Origin: G965227875 sp965227875
Lineage (GTDB): Bacteria; Pseudomonadota; Alphaproteobacteria; Rhizobiales; JAJFHC01
Direction: 5' to 3'
Assembly: GCA_965227875.1 (NCBI GenBank)
Contig: OZ245783.1
Coordinates: 1,674,001 to 1,738,000 of the forward strand
DNA: 64,000 nt
Numbering within the stretch: the stretch's first letter is position 1; each line of letters begins with the position of its first letter. The notes under the pieces are model-generated. The model was not told the DNA's origin. It searched no databases and worked only from the letters and a program-made list of their open reading frames with translations. The position numbers and the translations under genes were made by a program. This document shows positions 26,701-34,785 of the stretch, piece by piece.

Positions 26701-27449
26701 TCAACGTGCCCATGACCTACACCGAAGCCTACACGTCCTTCGGGATCCGCTGCATCGTCGGCAGCGAGGTGCCCAACAACACCGGATCGCTCGAGCCCAT
26801 CCGCACGACGGCGCCGGAAGGCACGATCGTCAACGCCCCGCCACCCTGTGCGGTCACCGTGCGCCACGTCATCGGCCAGATGCTGCCCGACGTGGTGCTG
26901 GGGTGTCTCGACCAGGCCCTGCCCGGCGGCGTGCCGGCGGAAGGTAGCTCCAGCCTGTGGAATCCCATGCTTTCAGGCGGTCACGGCATCGTCGAGGACG
27001 ACGAGGGCCGGGCGACGGATCCCTTCTCCGTCACCATTTTCCATTCCGGCGGCACCGGCGGCCGCCCGCTCAAGCCGGGCCTGTCGGCTACCGCCTTCCC
27101 ATCGGGAGTGCGCAACACGCCGGTGGAGATCACCGAATCCATCGCGCCCGTCCTCTTCCGGCGCAAGGAACTGCGCGAGAATTCCGGCGGCGCGGGACGC
27201 AACCGGGGCGGCGACGGCCAGGTCATCGAGATTGAACACGCCGACGGCGCGCCCTTTGCCGTCTTCGCCCTGTTCGACCGCATCGACCATCCCGCCCGCG
27301 GACGTCAGGGCGGCGCCGACGGCAAGGCCGGCCGGGCCTATCTGGCCAGCGGCGGCGCCTTCCGCGGCAAGGGCAAGCAGACCGTACCCGCGGGCGACCG
27401 TCTGGTCATGGAACTGCCGGGCGGTGGCGGCCACGGCAAGCCCGACTGA
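23766..27449 (+). CDS. Fused hydantoinase/oxoprolinase A+B protein (5-oxoprolinase-like)
   Basis: A 1227-residue two-part enzyme. The N-terminal ~690 residues are HyuA/oxoprolinase: an actin-like ATPase with DIGGTFTDVV, HGTTLATNALIERKG, FDMGGTTAKICMI and VEIGAGGGSLA. From about residue 705 the HyuB domain begins with WDRIIAVVEEQAQAIIRTAFS and includes YVTNDPWLGTGH and SGGTGGRP. The fusion is like eukaryotic-type 5-oxoprolinase; relatives also act as N-methylhydantoinases or acetone/acetophenone carboxylases. It uses ATP to activate an amide or a ketone-type substrate. Context does not settle which. The ATG at 23766 follows closely on the permease gene. Confidence 0.88.
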   Translation: MSASAPASRTPCRLAVDIGGTFTDVVLEKDGVQTTAKVLTTPARPANGFMAGLREALNAAGVTPGEITLIVHGTTLATNALIERKGARTALIATQGHRDTIEIAYENRFDQYDINADRTRPLVSRDLRFTVPERLDHKGNVRTPLDEAAVEALAGTLRSEGIESVAVGLLHAYANPVHERRIAEILSAALPGLTISLSSDVCPEIREYERQTTTCANAYVRPVMERYLNDLRERLEAEGITCPCLLMTSGGNLVTIDTAARYPVRLVESGPAGGAILAAHIARSLGEDRVVSFDMGGTTAKICMIDNGEPLLSRTFEVDRAHRFMKGSGFPVKIPVVEMVEIGAGGGSLAHVDNLGRIRVGPESAGADPGPACYGRGGERPAITDANLLMGRFDPDRFAGGAMTLDVAAATRAVQTHVGGPLGQEATDAALAIVEIVDENMASAARVHAVERGMEIAGRTMIAFGGGAPLHALRVAQKLGISKVIVPANAGVGSAVGFLLAPVAYEVVRSQYMRLDRFEAAALNTVFDEMIAEATDVVRLGAPSGDLEIRRHAYARYVGQGHEVKIALADRAFTDADADGLREAFEAEYRRQYGRTVPGLAVEVLTWSATVSESGGDASRIAAADEITDAGDESRAVHFPGAAEAVGTAIRPRASLRDSEMLAGPAILTEPQTSTVLPEGYTATRNAFGDLVMDRVDATRETAPAVAANVRNQVLWDRIIAVVEEQAQAIIRTAFSTSVREAGDLSAGVYDLKGRMLAQAVTGTPGHVNAMAASVRFFLEKFPISSMKEGDVYVTNDPWLGTGHLFDFTVVNPVFMDGRCRALFASTVHVVDIGGRGFGPDAGQVYEEGINIPIMHMFREGEANETLFSIVEANVREPVQVIGDMYCLATSNDVGARRLIDLMREFDLPDLEEIGEHIIETSRTAMLEDIARLPQGVYENEMTVDGYDRPVRLRARLTVGNDGIHVDYEGTSPVSRFGINVPMTYTEAYTSFGIRCIVGSEVPNNTGSLEPIRTTAPEGTIVNAPPPCAVTVRHVIGQMLPDVVLGCLDQALPGGVPAEGSSSLWNPMLSGGHGIVEDDEGRATDPFSVTIFHSGGTGGRPLKPGLSATAFPSGVRNTPVEITESIAPVLFRRKELRENSGGAGRNRGGDGQVIEIEHADGAPFAVFALFDRIDHPARGRQGGADGKAGRAYLASGGAFRGKGKQTVPAGDRLVMELPGGGGHGKPD

Positions 27450-27455
27450 CTCCGG

Positions 27456-28559
27456 TCAGGCCGCAAGGCCCGGGCGGTCGTCCACGTCGGTCTTGGATAT
27501 CGTGAAATGGAACGCGGTGCCCGTGGACGCGTCACGGCACCAGATCCGTCCCCCGTGGCGCTGCACGATCTTGCGGCAGGTGGCGAGCCCGATGCCGGAA
27601 CCCTCGTACTCATCATACCCGTGCAACCTGTGGAGGGGTTCGAATATGTACTCCCGGAACTCGTCGGGAATCCCGATGCCGTTGTCCTCGATGACGAATT
27701 CCCAGGCGTCACGCGTGTCTGAACCGTAGACCTGGACCCTCGGCGAGGGCGCTTCGCAATACTTGATGGCGTTGGCGAACAGGTTCTGCAGAAGCTGCAC
27801 CATGAGCGGCGGACAGGCGACGACGTCGGGCAGGTGGCCGATCACCATTTCCGCCCCGCGGGCCTCGATCACCGTATCGAGATTGGCGATGGCGTCCCGC
27901 GCCATGTCGTCCATGGCGACCGGCTTGAACTCGAACGTGCCTTCCGACGCCTTCTCGAACTTGCGCAACGTATCTATGAGCTCCGTCATGCGGCGGGCGG
28001 CCCGGTCGACCCGTTGCGACAGTTCCGGGATTTCGTCCGGCTCGTTCTCGCGGGCGGCTTCGGCGATGAGCCGGTTCATGCCACGGATGACGTTGAGCGG
28101 TTCCTTGAGGTCGTGCGCCATCATCCGGGCGAACGTCCGCCTGGCCTCCTGCTGCTCTTCGATCCGGCGCAGCATGCGTACCCGTTCCACGGTGTTGCAC
28201 ACGCTTCTGACCAGGGCTTCCGGCGTGAGGCTGCCTTTCGGCAGGTAGTCCTGGGCCCCGTTCTTCATGGCCTCGGTCGCGATCGCCTCGTTGCCCTGCC
28301 CTGTCAGGATGACGATCGGAACATGAAGGGATCCGCCCTTGAATTCGCGCAGGACTTCGAGCCCGTCCTGCCCGGGGAGCGAATAGTCGAGCAGAACGCA
28401 GTCGATGTCGTGGGACCGGTAGATCTCGAGGCCCTCGGCACCCGTTTCCGCTTCGAATATCCGCCAGTCGATGTCGGTTTCGGAGCTCATGAAACGCGAA
28501 TAGAGCTCCCTATCGTCCTCGCTGTCGTCGACGATGAGAATGTCAAGCCGTCTGGACAT
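27456..28559 (-). CDS. Response regulator receiver-histidine kinase hybrid (REC at N-terminus)
   Basis: A 367-residue cytoplasmic protein. Residues 5-120 are a receiver domain with acidic Asp11/Asp12 and phospho-acceptor Asp58 (LLDYSLPG). A HisKA domain follows with His149 (MMAHDLKEP) and then a HATPase domain with NLFANAIKYCE, EDNGIGIPDE and GSGIGLATCRKI. With the receiver first, the kinase is probably controlled by phosphorylation from the upstream sensor. The ATG at 28559 has AGGGAGGA upstream and overlaps the previous gene's end by 17 bases. Last gene of a three-gene operon. Confidence 0.9.
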   Translation of the reverse strand: MSRRLDILIVDDSEDDRELYSRFMSSETDIDWRIFEAETGAEGLEIYRSHDIDCVLLDYSLPGQDGLEVLREFKGGSLHVPIVILTGQGNEAIATEAMKNGAQDYLPKGSLTPEALVRSVCNTVERVRMLRRIEEQQEARRTFARMMAHDLKEPLNVIRGMNRLIAEAARENEPDEIPELSQRVDRAARRMTELIDTLRKFEKASEGTFEFKPVAMDDMARDAIANLDTVIEARGAEMVIGHLPDVVACPPLMVQLLQNLFANAIKYCEAPSPRVQVYGSDTRDAWEFVIEDNGIGIPDEFREYIFEPLHRLHGYDEYEGSGIGLATCRKIVQRHGGRIWCRDASTGTAFHFTISKTDVDDRPGLAA

Positions 28560-29016
28560 CTTGGTCCTCCCTGGGAAGGATGGCGACACCGAACCAGTAT
28601 TCCTTGAGGCTGCGTACGGCATCGACGAAGGCGCCGAGTTCGACCGGTTTCTTGATGTAGGTATTGGCCCCCTTGCGGTAGCACTCCTGCATGTCGACGC
28701 TGTCGTCCGACGTGGTCAGGATGATGACCGGAATGTCGCAAAGCTCCGGGCTCGATTTCACGAGGTCGAGCACGGCGCGTCCGTCGAGCCCGGGCATGTT
28801 GAGATCGAGCAGGATGATCCCGGGCCGGGGCGAGGTCGACGGATCGGCATAGGCCGCTTCGCGCTGCAGGTAGTCGATCGCGTCCTGACCGCTCTCGCAG
28901 CGGTAGATGGGATTGGCAAGATTGCCACTCCTCTTCAGCGCCCGTTCGGTCGCTTCGAAGTCGTCGTCGCTGTCCTCGACGATGAGAACTGGCTGACTGT
29001 GGTCCAGTGGATTCAT
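28543..29016 (-). CDS. Single-domain response regulator (Rcp1-like)
   Basis: A 157-residue stand-alone receiver. It has acidic pocket residues in VEDSDDDFEAT, phospho-acceptor Asp71 (LLDLNMPGLDG), the Thr switch (ILTTSDD) and the conserved Lys in YIKKPVE. The slightly enlarged beta4-alpha4 region matches phytochrome-partner regulators such as Rcp1. It has no DNA-binding output. Its start overlaps the sensor kinase stop by ATGA. It likely shuttles phosphate between the sensor and the REC-kinase. Confidence 0.9.
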   Translation of the reverse strand: MNPLDHSQPVLIVEDSDDDFEATERALKRSGNLANPIYRCESGQDAIDYLQREAAYADPSTSPRPGIILLDLNMPGLDGRAVLDLVKSSPELCDIPVIILTTSDDSVDMQECYRKGANTYIKKPVELGAFVDAVRSLKEYWFGVAILPREDQDVQTA

Positions 29017-31328
29017 GCTGCTCTCTTTTCTTCCCTGGCGTCCCGTCCCCGGAGCGTGAAGCAGAACACCGTGCCACCGCCCTCGGCGGGCTCTATCCAT
29101 ATCTTTCCGCCATGCTGTTCGACGATCTTCTTGACGAAAGTCAGCCCAGCACCCGTCCCTTCTCCATAGAGTTTCTGGCTGTGCAGGCGCTTGAAGAGGC
29201 GGAAGGCATCCTCACGGAACTTCTCGTCGATCCCGATGCCGTTGTCGCGAACGTAGAACACCTGCGGGTCGCCCTCGCGGACACCGATCTCGACACGTTT
29301 CGGTTCGCTGTCGTTGTACTTGATCGCATTGGTGATCAGGTTGCGGAAAAGCTCCGTCACGCGCACTGAATCGCAGACCACGACAGGCAGGTTCCGCGGC
29401 ACCTCGATGCGGGCATTGCGGTCTTCGAGCGTGTCTTCGAGCGTGTCGCGGATGTCGGCGATCACCTCGTTGAAGTCTGTCTCCCGGATCGAAAGATCAT
29501 TCTGTCCCAGCCTGGAGAAATACAGGAGATCGCTGATGAGCTTTTCCATCCGCGCTGTCAGCGCCTGCAACCGGTGCAGTCTCTTCACGCCGTCTGCGCC
29601 GAGGCGGTCCTCGTAGTCCTCGAGGAGGAAGCTCGAATGGTTGCTGATCGCCCTGAGCGGTTCCTTGAGGTCATGCGACGCGATATGGGCGAAGTTTTCC
29701 AGCTCTGCATTGGACCGGGACAGGCTGCTGATGAGAAACTCGCGTTCCGCGGCGAGTTCCATGCGCTCCGTGATATCCCGGTGCAGCCCGATGAAATAGG
29801 TGTCTCCATCGAGTTCCAGTTCCGTGATCACGGCTTCCATGGGAAAGGTCGAGCCGTCGCAGCGCCTGCCGACCGTCTCGTTGATCGTACGGATTGCCGG
29901 CGCCCCGTCGCCGTCACTTTCGTCTTCGGAACGCAGTTTACGCACGAGTGCCGGTCCCTGGGGCACGATGTCCAGGATCGTACGCCCGAGCATGTCCGAC
30001 TCGCGTCCGTAACCGAACATGGCGAGAGCGGCCGGATTCACGCGTTTGATCGTTCCGCGCCTGTCGGTCATGACGAGACTGTCCAGCACGCTGTCCGCGA
30101 TCCTGTTGGTCTTCAGTTCGCTGTCGATGAGGTCCGCCGCCGCCTTCTGGAAGGCCCGGGCGAACTCGCCGAACTCGTCGTCCCGGTCGACCGGCAGGTC
30201 GAGTTCCTCGCGTCTTTCTCGAAACCCGCGGATGTTCCGGATCATCGATTCGAGCGGCTCGGTCATCCGGCGGGCGGCCCCCGTCGCCAGCAGGACGGCC
30301 ATGAACAGCAGAAAGGCCGTGAGATACAGGGTCTCGTAGCGCACCGTCCAGACGGGGCCCATGATCTCCGCCCTCGGCACCTGGGCCGCGACGCCGAGAA
30401 AGGCCTCCGAACTCTGCTGGCCGAAGGACGTGTGGACGAAGTACCCGATCCGGTCTTCGGAACGGAAGACGGTTTCCTCGCGGCCCGAGGCCAGGACCTC
30501 GGAGACGAACCCGGGGGGCGGTCTCGTGTAGTTCTGGTGGAACTCGAGATCGCGCACGGTGCCGTCAGCCAGGCGTTCCACATAGTCCCCGGCATGGTTG
30601 AGAACGAAGATGTGCTTGTCGTCCCTGATGGACGCCAGGGCATCCTTGACCAGCTTTCCGTAGTCCGCGTTGACGATGACGACGCCGAAGAGCAGGCCGT
30701 CGAAGAACACCGGCACAACGACCCTGATGACGGGGGGCTCGGTGGACGAGATCCGCCCGTGTTCGCGGTTGTACGTCACTTCGGAGAAATAGGTCTCGCC
30801 GGGATTCAGGCGAAGCGACCGGGGGTAATAGCTCTCTCCGCCCTTGCGCTGCAGTTCGTCGAAGGGAACGCGCTCGAATCCGCCCTCTGTCCGGTTGACC
30901 CGGACGAGTTCGCGCCCGCCGTCCATCACGCCGACATAGCGGAACTGGACATAGGAGGGCCGCGAAGACATGACCGAGATGAAGATGCGCTCGAGGCGTT
31001 TGCGCCACAGGGTAGTGGTCGACGCACCCTTCTTGTCGATGCCGAAATTGCGCAGGCTGCGATAGAGACCGTCGATCGGCGGTGTGCGGGACACGACGAA
31101 GGCGTCGTTCTGCATCTGCGTGAAGGCTTCCTTAAGGCGCTGGGCCATGAGCCTGGTCTTGCCCGCCAGTTCGTTCACGGCCATCTCTTCGGTGATCGCG
31201 GCCGTACGCTGGTAGTTCATGCTGCCGATCACGAGAGCCGTCAGGAAGGCGACCATGGCGCACATCACGACGATTTTCGTGCGCACGAGTCGCGGAAACA
31301 CGTCTCCGACCGTTCTGGAAACCGGCAT
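29013..31328 (-). CDS. Membrane sensor histidine kinase with extracellular sensor, HAMP, PAS, HisKA and HATPase domains
   Basis: A 771-residue sensor. One membrane helix near the N-terminus (IVVMCAMVAFLTALVIGS), about 290 periplasmic residues of double-Cache style (QFRYVGVMDGGRELVRVNR), then a second helix (LYLTAFLLFMAVLLATGA), a HAMP linker and a PAS domain ending GLHRDITERMELAAE. HisKA carries the histidine in HIASHDLKEPLRAIS, and HATPase has NLITNAIKYND, VRDNGIGID and GTGAGLTFVKKI. The DHp domain is phytochrome-like. The start at 31328 (MPVSRTVG) has AAGGTG upstream; a start 16 codons earlier is possible. First gene of the relay operon. Confidence 0.9.
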   Translation of the reverse strand: MPVSRTVGDVFPRLVRTKIVVMCAMVAFLTALVIGSMNYQRTAAITEEMAVNELAGKTRLMAQRLKEAFTQMQNDAFVVSRTPPIDGLYRSLRNFGIDKKGASTTTLWRKRLERIFISVMSSRPSYVQFRYVGVMDGGRELVRVNRTEGGFERVPFDELQRKGGESYYPRSLRLNPGETYFSEVTYNREHGRISSTEPPVIRVVVPVFFDGLLFGVVIVNADYGKLVKDALASIRDDKHIFVLNHAGDYVERLADGTVRDLEFHQNYTRPPPGFVSEVLASGREETVFRSEDRIGYFVHTSFGQQSSEAFLGVAAQVPRAEIMGPVWTVRYETLYLTAFLLFMAVLLATGAARRMTEPLESMIRNIRGFRERREELDLPVDRDDEFGEFARAFQKAAADLIDSELKTNRIADSVLDSLVMTDRRGTIKRVNPAALAMFGYGRESDMLGRTILDIVPQGPALVRKLRSEDESDGDGAPAIRTINETVGRRCDGSTFPMEAVITELELDGDTYFIGLHRDITERMELAAEREFLISSLSRSNAELENFAHIASHDLKEPLRAISNHSSFLLEDYEDRLGADGVKRLHRLQALTARMEKLISDLLYFSRLGQNDLSIRETDFNEVIADIRDTLEDTLEDRNARIEVPRNLPVVVCDSVRVTELFRNLITNAIKYNDSEPKRVEIGVREGDPQVFYVRDNGIGIDEKFREDAFRLFKRLHSQKLYGEGTGAGLTFVKKIVEQHGGKIWIEPAEGGGTVFCFTLRGRDAREEKRAA

Positions 31329-31737
31329 GCCCCACACCTTGCAACCATGACGGGCCGGAACACGGCCTGTCTTCATCGAAGGACCGGCACCGCAGCTGGC
31401 GTTTCGCCCGTGCCCTGCCCCCTCATCCCAAGGTCATGCAACCTAACGGCGAGTTCTTAAAATTCGGATAACGCGGGAATATTCGCGTTAACATTTTCCT
31501 GCCTGCCGAGGCGAATATTGGGATTTCGGTCAATGATTAGGAAAAAGGAGACAAGTTTCGCGAAAAAGACCGATCCATTATCGAAAGAACAACAAAATAC
31601 ACAGGAAGAATTCAACTGGTTAAGGAGACCTATTTCTCTTGCCTTAACCCACGGTTTCAAAAATACGGGAACGCCATCCGGCCTTCCACGCCCGTCTCAT
31701 TGCGACGAATACATGCCGCCGGCGCGTGGCGCACCCG
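31329..31737. promoter_or_regulatory. AT-rich intergenic region upstream of the sensor kinase operon
   Basis: About 400 bases, of which 31440-31680 is strikingly AT-rich against the rest of the window. It contains two inverted repeats: TAACGCG-N8-CGCGTTA (31469-31490) and GGTTAAGG-N16-CCTTAACC (31618-31649). It must hold the kinase-operon promoter. A frame from about 31533 on the plus strand encodes a Lys/Gln-rich start but runs into the end of the amidase gene and is not accepted as a gene. Confidence 0.55.
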
Positions 31738-32583
31738 TTACTCGGCGGCGCTCGCGGCCTGTCCGGTGGTGAAATCGCGATCGTGCTCGAGCGAGGGAAT
31801 GCGCCGGCGCGCCGAGGTCACCGCGGCGGTATCGATCTCCGCCATGCAGTAGCCCTCGTCCTCGCCGCCGTCGGCGAGCACCTCGCCCCAGGGATCGACG
31901 ATGAGCGAATGGCCGAAGCATTCGCCGCCGCCATGCAGCGCCCCGGTCTGGCACGGCGCGATGACGAAGGCGCCGTTCTCGATCGCCCGCGCACGGTTGA
32001 GCACGTGCCAATGGGCCTCGCCCGTCACCTTCGTGAAGGCCGCGGGCACCGCGAGCAGGGAGGCCCCGGCATGGGCGAGCGCGCGATAGAGCGCGGGGAA
32101 GCGCAGGTCGTAACAGATGGACAGGCCGAGCCCGCCCCAGGGCGTGTCGGCGACGACCGCGTCCGCACCCGGCGAGATGGTCGCTGACTCGCGGTACTGC
32201 TGGCCCTCGCCGAGATCGACGTCGAACATGTGGATCTTGTCGTAGCGCGCGACCGTCGCCCCCGTCGGGTCGATGAGATAGGACCGGTTGTTGATGCGCC
32301 CGTCCGCGGTCCTAACCCCCAGCGATCCCAGCAGGAACCACGCGCCGAGGTCACGCGCCTGCGCCGCGAAGGCCGGGATGACCGGGTGGTCCGCCTCCTC
32401 GAAGGCGACCGGATGAACCGCACCGCCCTCGGTGCGCAGGCCGGAGAAATACTCCGCCGTGCAGATGAGCCTGGCGCCTTCGCCGGCCGCCGCACGCGCC
32501 AGCCCGATGCACCGCTCCATGTTCTCGTGCACGTCCGGTGTCGCGCGGTTCTGGATGCAGGCCACTTTCAGGGTCTGGGTCAT
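31738..32583 (-). CDS. Carbon-nitrogen hydrolase (nitrilase superfamily, Nit2/omega-amidase-like)
   Basis: A 281-residue nitrilase-fold enzyme with the full Glu-Lys-Cys triad: Glu44 (CTAEYF), Lys116 (RYDKIHMFD) and Cys157 (SICYDLRFP). The KIHMFDVDL wording is that of the Nit1/Nit2 branch, which hydrolyses omega-amides or deaminated glutathione. The ATG at 32583 was chosen over one nine codons upstream to match the family N-terminus TLKVACIQ. It lies 79 bases downstream of a hydantoinase-like gene on the same strand, so both may act on a cyclic imide or amide. Confidence 0.9.
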   Translation of the reverse strand: MTQTLKVACIQNRATPDVHENMERCIGLARAAAGEGARLICTAEYFSGLRTEGGAVHPVAFEEADHPVIPAFAAQARDLGAWFLLGSLGVRTADGRINNRSYLIDPTGATVARYDKIHMFDVDLGEGQQYRESATISPGADAVVADTPWGGLGLSICYDLRFPALYRALAHAGASLLAVPAAFTKVTGEAHWHVLNRARAIENGAFVIAPCQTGALHGGGECFGHSLIVDPWGEVLADGGEDEGYCMAEIDTAAVTSARRRIPSLEHDRDFTTGQAASAAE

Positions 32584-32662
32584 GGGCGTCGGTCCTGGAT
32601 CTTCGGTCACGTCCGGGCATCATAATACGGCCCGGCCGGCGTTTGAAGCCGGGCCTTGGCGC

Positions 32663-34660
32663 TCACGCCGGGACGGCGATGCGCGGCCGGCCCGTCGCGG
32701 TGGCGGCGACCAGCGACTCGATGAGGACGTCCTTGCCCTCCACCGTCGCCGTGCGGTCGCGGCGCGACACCTTGACCGTCACCTCGCCCGCGCCGGCCGA
32801 CAGCGCGCGGGCCCGGGCTTCCGCGCGCAGGGTCTCTTCCGCCGCGCTCACCGCGTCGTCCAGCGAGCGGAAGTCCTGCGGCGCGGCACCGGCATGGACC
32901 CGGAAGAGGCCTTCCTGCGGCTGGGCGATGGAGGCCGACACGGTGACGCGCACCTGCCCCACCACGGCGCCCACCGCGTTGGCCACGCCGGCATGTTCGG
33001 GAATGAGCGCCTGCGTTCCGAGCTGGCCGGCCACATCAGGGTAGTAGGTCGGGGCGGACGCGCCGAGCCCCACCACCGGGATGGCGAGCCTGGCCGAGAT
33101 GTCGGTGATGACGGCGGCCGGCCGGTTTCGAACCGTGCCGAACAGGCGCTCGGCGAAACCCGTGTCGGGCAGGCCGTCCTCGCGCAGGGCGGCTCCGAAC
33201 AGCGTGCGGGCGGAGAGCTCCACCAGACGGTCGAGGATGGCCTGGCTGATCTCGTGGGCGCCCGCCGCGATGGACGTGCCGAGCGAGGTCTTGTGCCGGG
33301 CGAAAAGCCCCGCCCCCTTGCGGGCCGCCTCGACGTCCCAGCCTTCGTGGCGGCCGAGCACATGCGCGGCGTCGCTGGGCGTCATGCCGGAGACCAGGAC
33401 GTGGCCGCGCGCGACGAGCCGGTTGAGCACGCTCGCCTGGGACCGGTTGCGCACCAGCAGGGAAAGCGCCATCGGGCCGTCCTCTAGCCGGGCGAGCAGG
33501 TCCGCTTCCGCGCCGTCGGGCGCGATCTGGTCCCGCCGTCCGACCGCGATGGCAAAACGGCCGTCGAGGTCGCTGCGGCGCGGCTGCCTCAACTGGATGT
33601 CGAGGGTCTCGTGGACGAGGGCGGGATGGTCCGTCGCCAGCAGGCTGAGCGGCACCAGGCGGCGCGGGCCGAGGTCGAGCACGACGCCGAGCCCGTCGGA
33701 ACGCACCGTGACCTCGCTGTCGCCGCCAAGCCCCACGGTCTGCATGTCGACAGCCTCGACCATGGTCCGCCAGCCGCCCACCGTCGCCCCGTTTTCGTCG
33801 AGCGCCGGCAGCCCGCCGCGCAGCACCGCGAAGTCTGTGGTGGTGCCGCCGATGTCCGACACCATCGCGTCGGGTGCACCGGTGAGGTAGGACGCGCCGA
33901 CGAGGCTCGCCGCGGGGCCGGACAGGATGGTCTCGATCGGCTTGACGCGGGCGACGTCGGCGGCGATCAGCGCCCCGTCGCCCCGCACCACCATGACGGG
34001 CGCGTCGATGCCCCGGGTGGAGAACAGCCGTTCCGCGGCGTCGATCAGGTGCCAGATGAGATTGATGAGCCGCGCGTTGAGCACGCAGGTGAGCGCCCGG
34101 CGCGGGCCGTCGAGCTTCGAGGAGAGCTCGTGGCTGCAGGTCACCGGCTTGGCGGTGCGGGCGATGATGGCGTCGCGCACCGCGGTCTCGTGGTCCGGGT
34201 TGCGCACGGCGAACTGGCCGGCGACGGCGAAACCGGTCACCGTATCGGCCACCCCCGCGAGGGCGGCTTCCAGCGCGGCCATGTCGAGCGGCGCGCGGGC
34301 ATTGCCGTGGGCGTCGTGACCGCCGGTCAGATGGATCACCGGGTCGTCCTTGAGCGCCTCCGCCAGCCCAGCGCGCGACAGCGCCTCCTCGCCGAACCCG
34401 ATGAGCACGAGGCAGATCCGGCCGCCCTGGCCTTCGACCAGCGCATTGGTGGCGAGTGTGGTGGAGAGCGAAACGAGGGCGACGTCGGCGGGGGCGACCG
34501 TGGCCTCGTCGAGCACCGCGCCGACCGCGCCGTCAATGCCGACGGCCAGGTCGTGGCGCGTGGTCAGCGCCTTGGCGGACGCGACGACGCCGCGCTCCTC
34601 GTCGAACAGCACGGCGTCGGTATAGGTTCCGCCCGTGTCGATGCCCAGCAAGACCGCCAT
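32663..34660 (-). CDS. Hydantoinase/oxoprolinase family protein, A subunit type
   Basis: A 665-residue HyuA-like ATPase: LLGIDTGGTYTDAVLFDE at the N-terminus, SLSTTLATNALVEGQG, SDIGGTTTDFAVLRGG as the second phosphate-binding element, and GLGASAPTYYP near the C-terminus. No HyuB partner is adjacent, unlike the fused enzyme at 23.8-27.4 kb; the two A parts are only distantly alike. The ATG at 34660 begins the first ATPase motif. It is probably co-transcribed with the downstream nitrilase-type amidase. Confidence 0.85.
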   Translation of the reverse strand: MAVLLGIDTGGTYTDAVLFDEERGVVASAKALTTRHDLAVGIDGAVGAVLDEATVAPADVALVSLSTTLATNALVEGQGGRICLVLIGFGEEALSRAGLAEALKDDPVIHLTGGHDAHGNARAPLDMAALEAALAGVADTVTGFAVAGQFAVRNPDHETAVRDAIIARTAKPVTCSHELSSKLDGPRRALTCVLNARLINLIWHLIDAAERLFSTRGIDAPVMVVRGDGALIAADVARVKPIETILSGPAASLVGASYLTGAPDAMVSDIGGTTTDFAVLRGGLPALDENGATVGGWRTMVEAVDMQTVGLGGDSEVTVRSDGLGVVLDLGPRRLVPLSLLATDHPALVHETLDIQLRQPRRSDLDGRFAIAVGRRDQIAPDGAEADLLARLEDGPMALSLLVRNRSQASVLNRLVARGHVLVSGMTPSDAAHVLGRHEGWDVEAARKGAGLFARHKTSLGTSIAAGAHEISQAILDRLVELSARTLFGAALREDGLPDTGFAERLFGTVRNRPAAVITDISARLAIPVVGLGASAPTYYPDVAGQLGTQALIPEHAGVANAVGAVVGQVRVTVSASIAQPQEGLFRVHAGAAPQDFRSLDDAVSAAEETLRAEARARALSAGAGEVTVKVSRRDRTATVEGKDVLIESLVAATATGRPRIAVPA

Positions 34661-34785
34661 GTTCCGCCCTTCCCGCTTCCGCGCGCCCGCGGCGGCGGAC
34701 ACGGTCCGCCTTTCGGACGCTTAGCGGAAACGGGGTTTGCCCACAACGACAATCGGCGGCGAGCGCAAAGGCTTGCGGAGGAGGC

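Noticed and set aside
31518..31772. An 84-residue frame in the AT-rich patch
   Set aside because: It has no good ribosome binding site or known motif and its end lies opposite the amidase gene; kept only as part of the intergenic entry.
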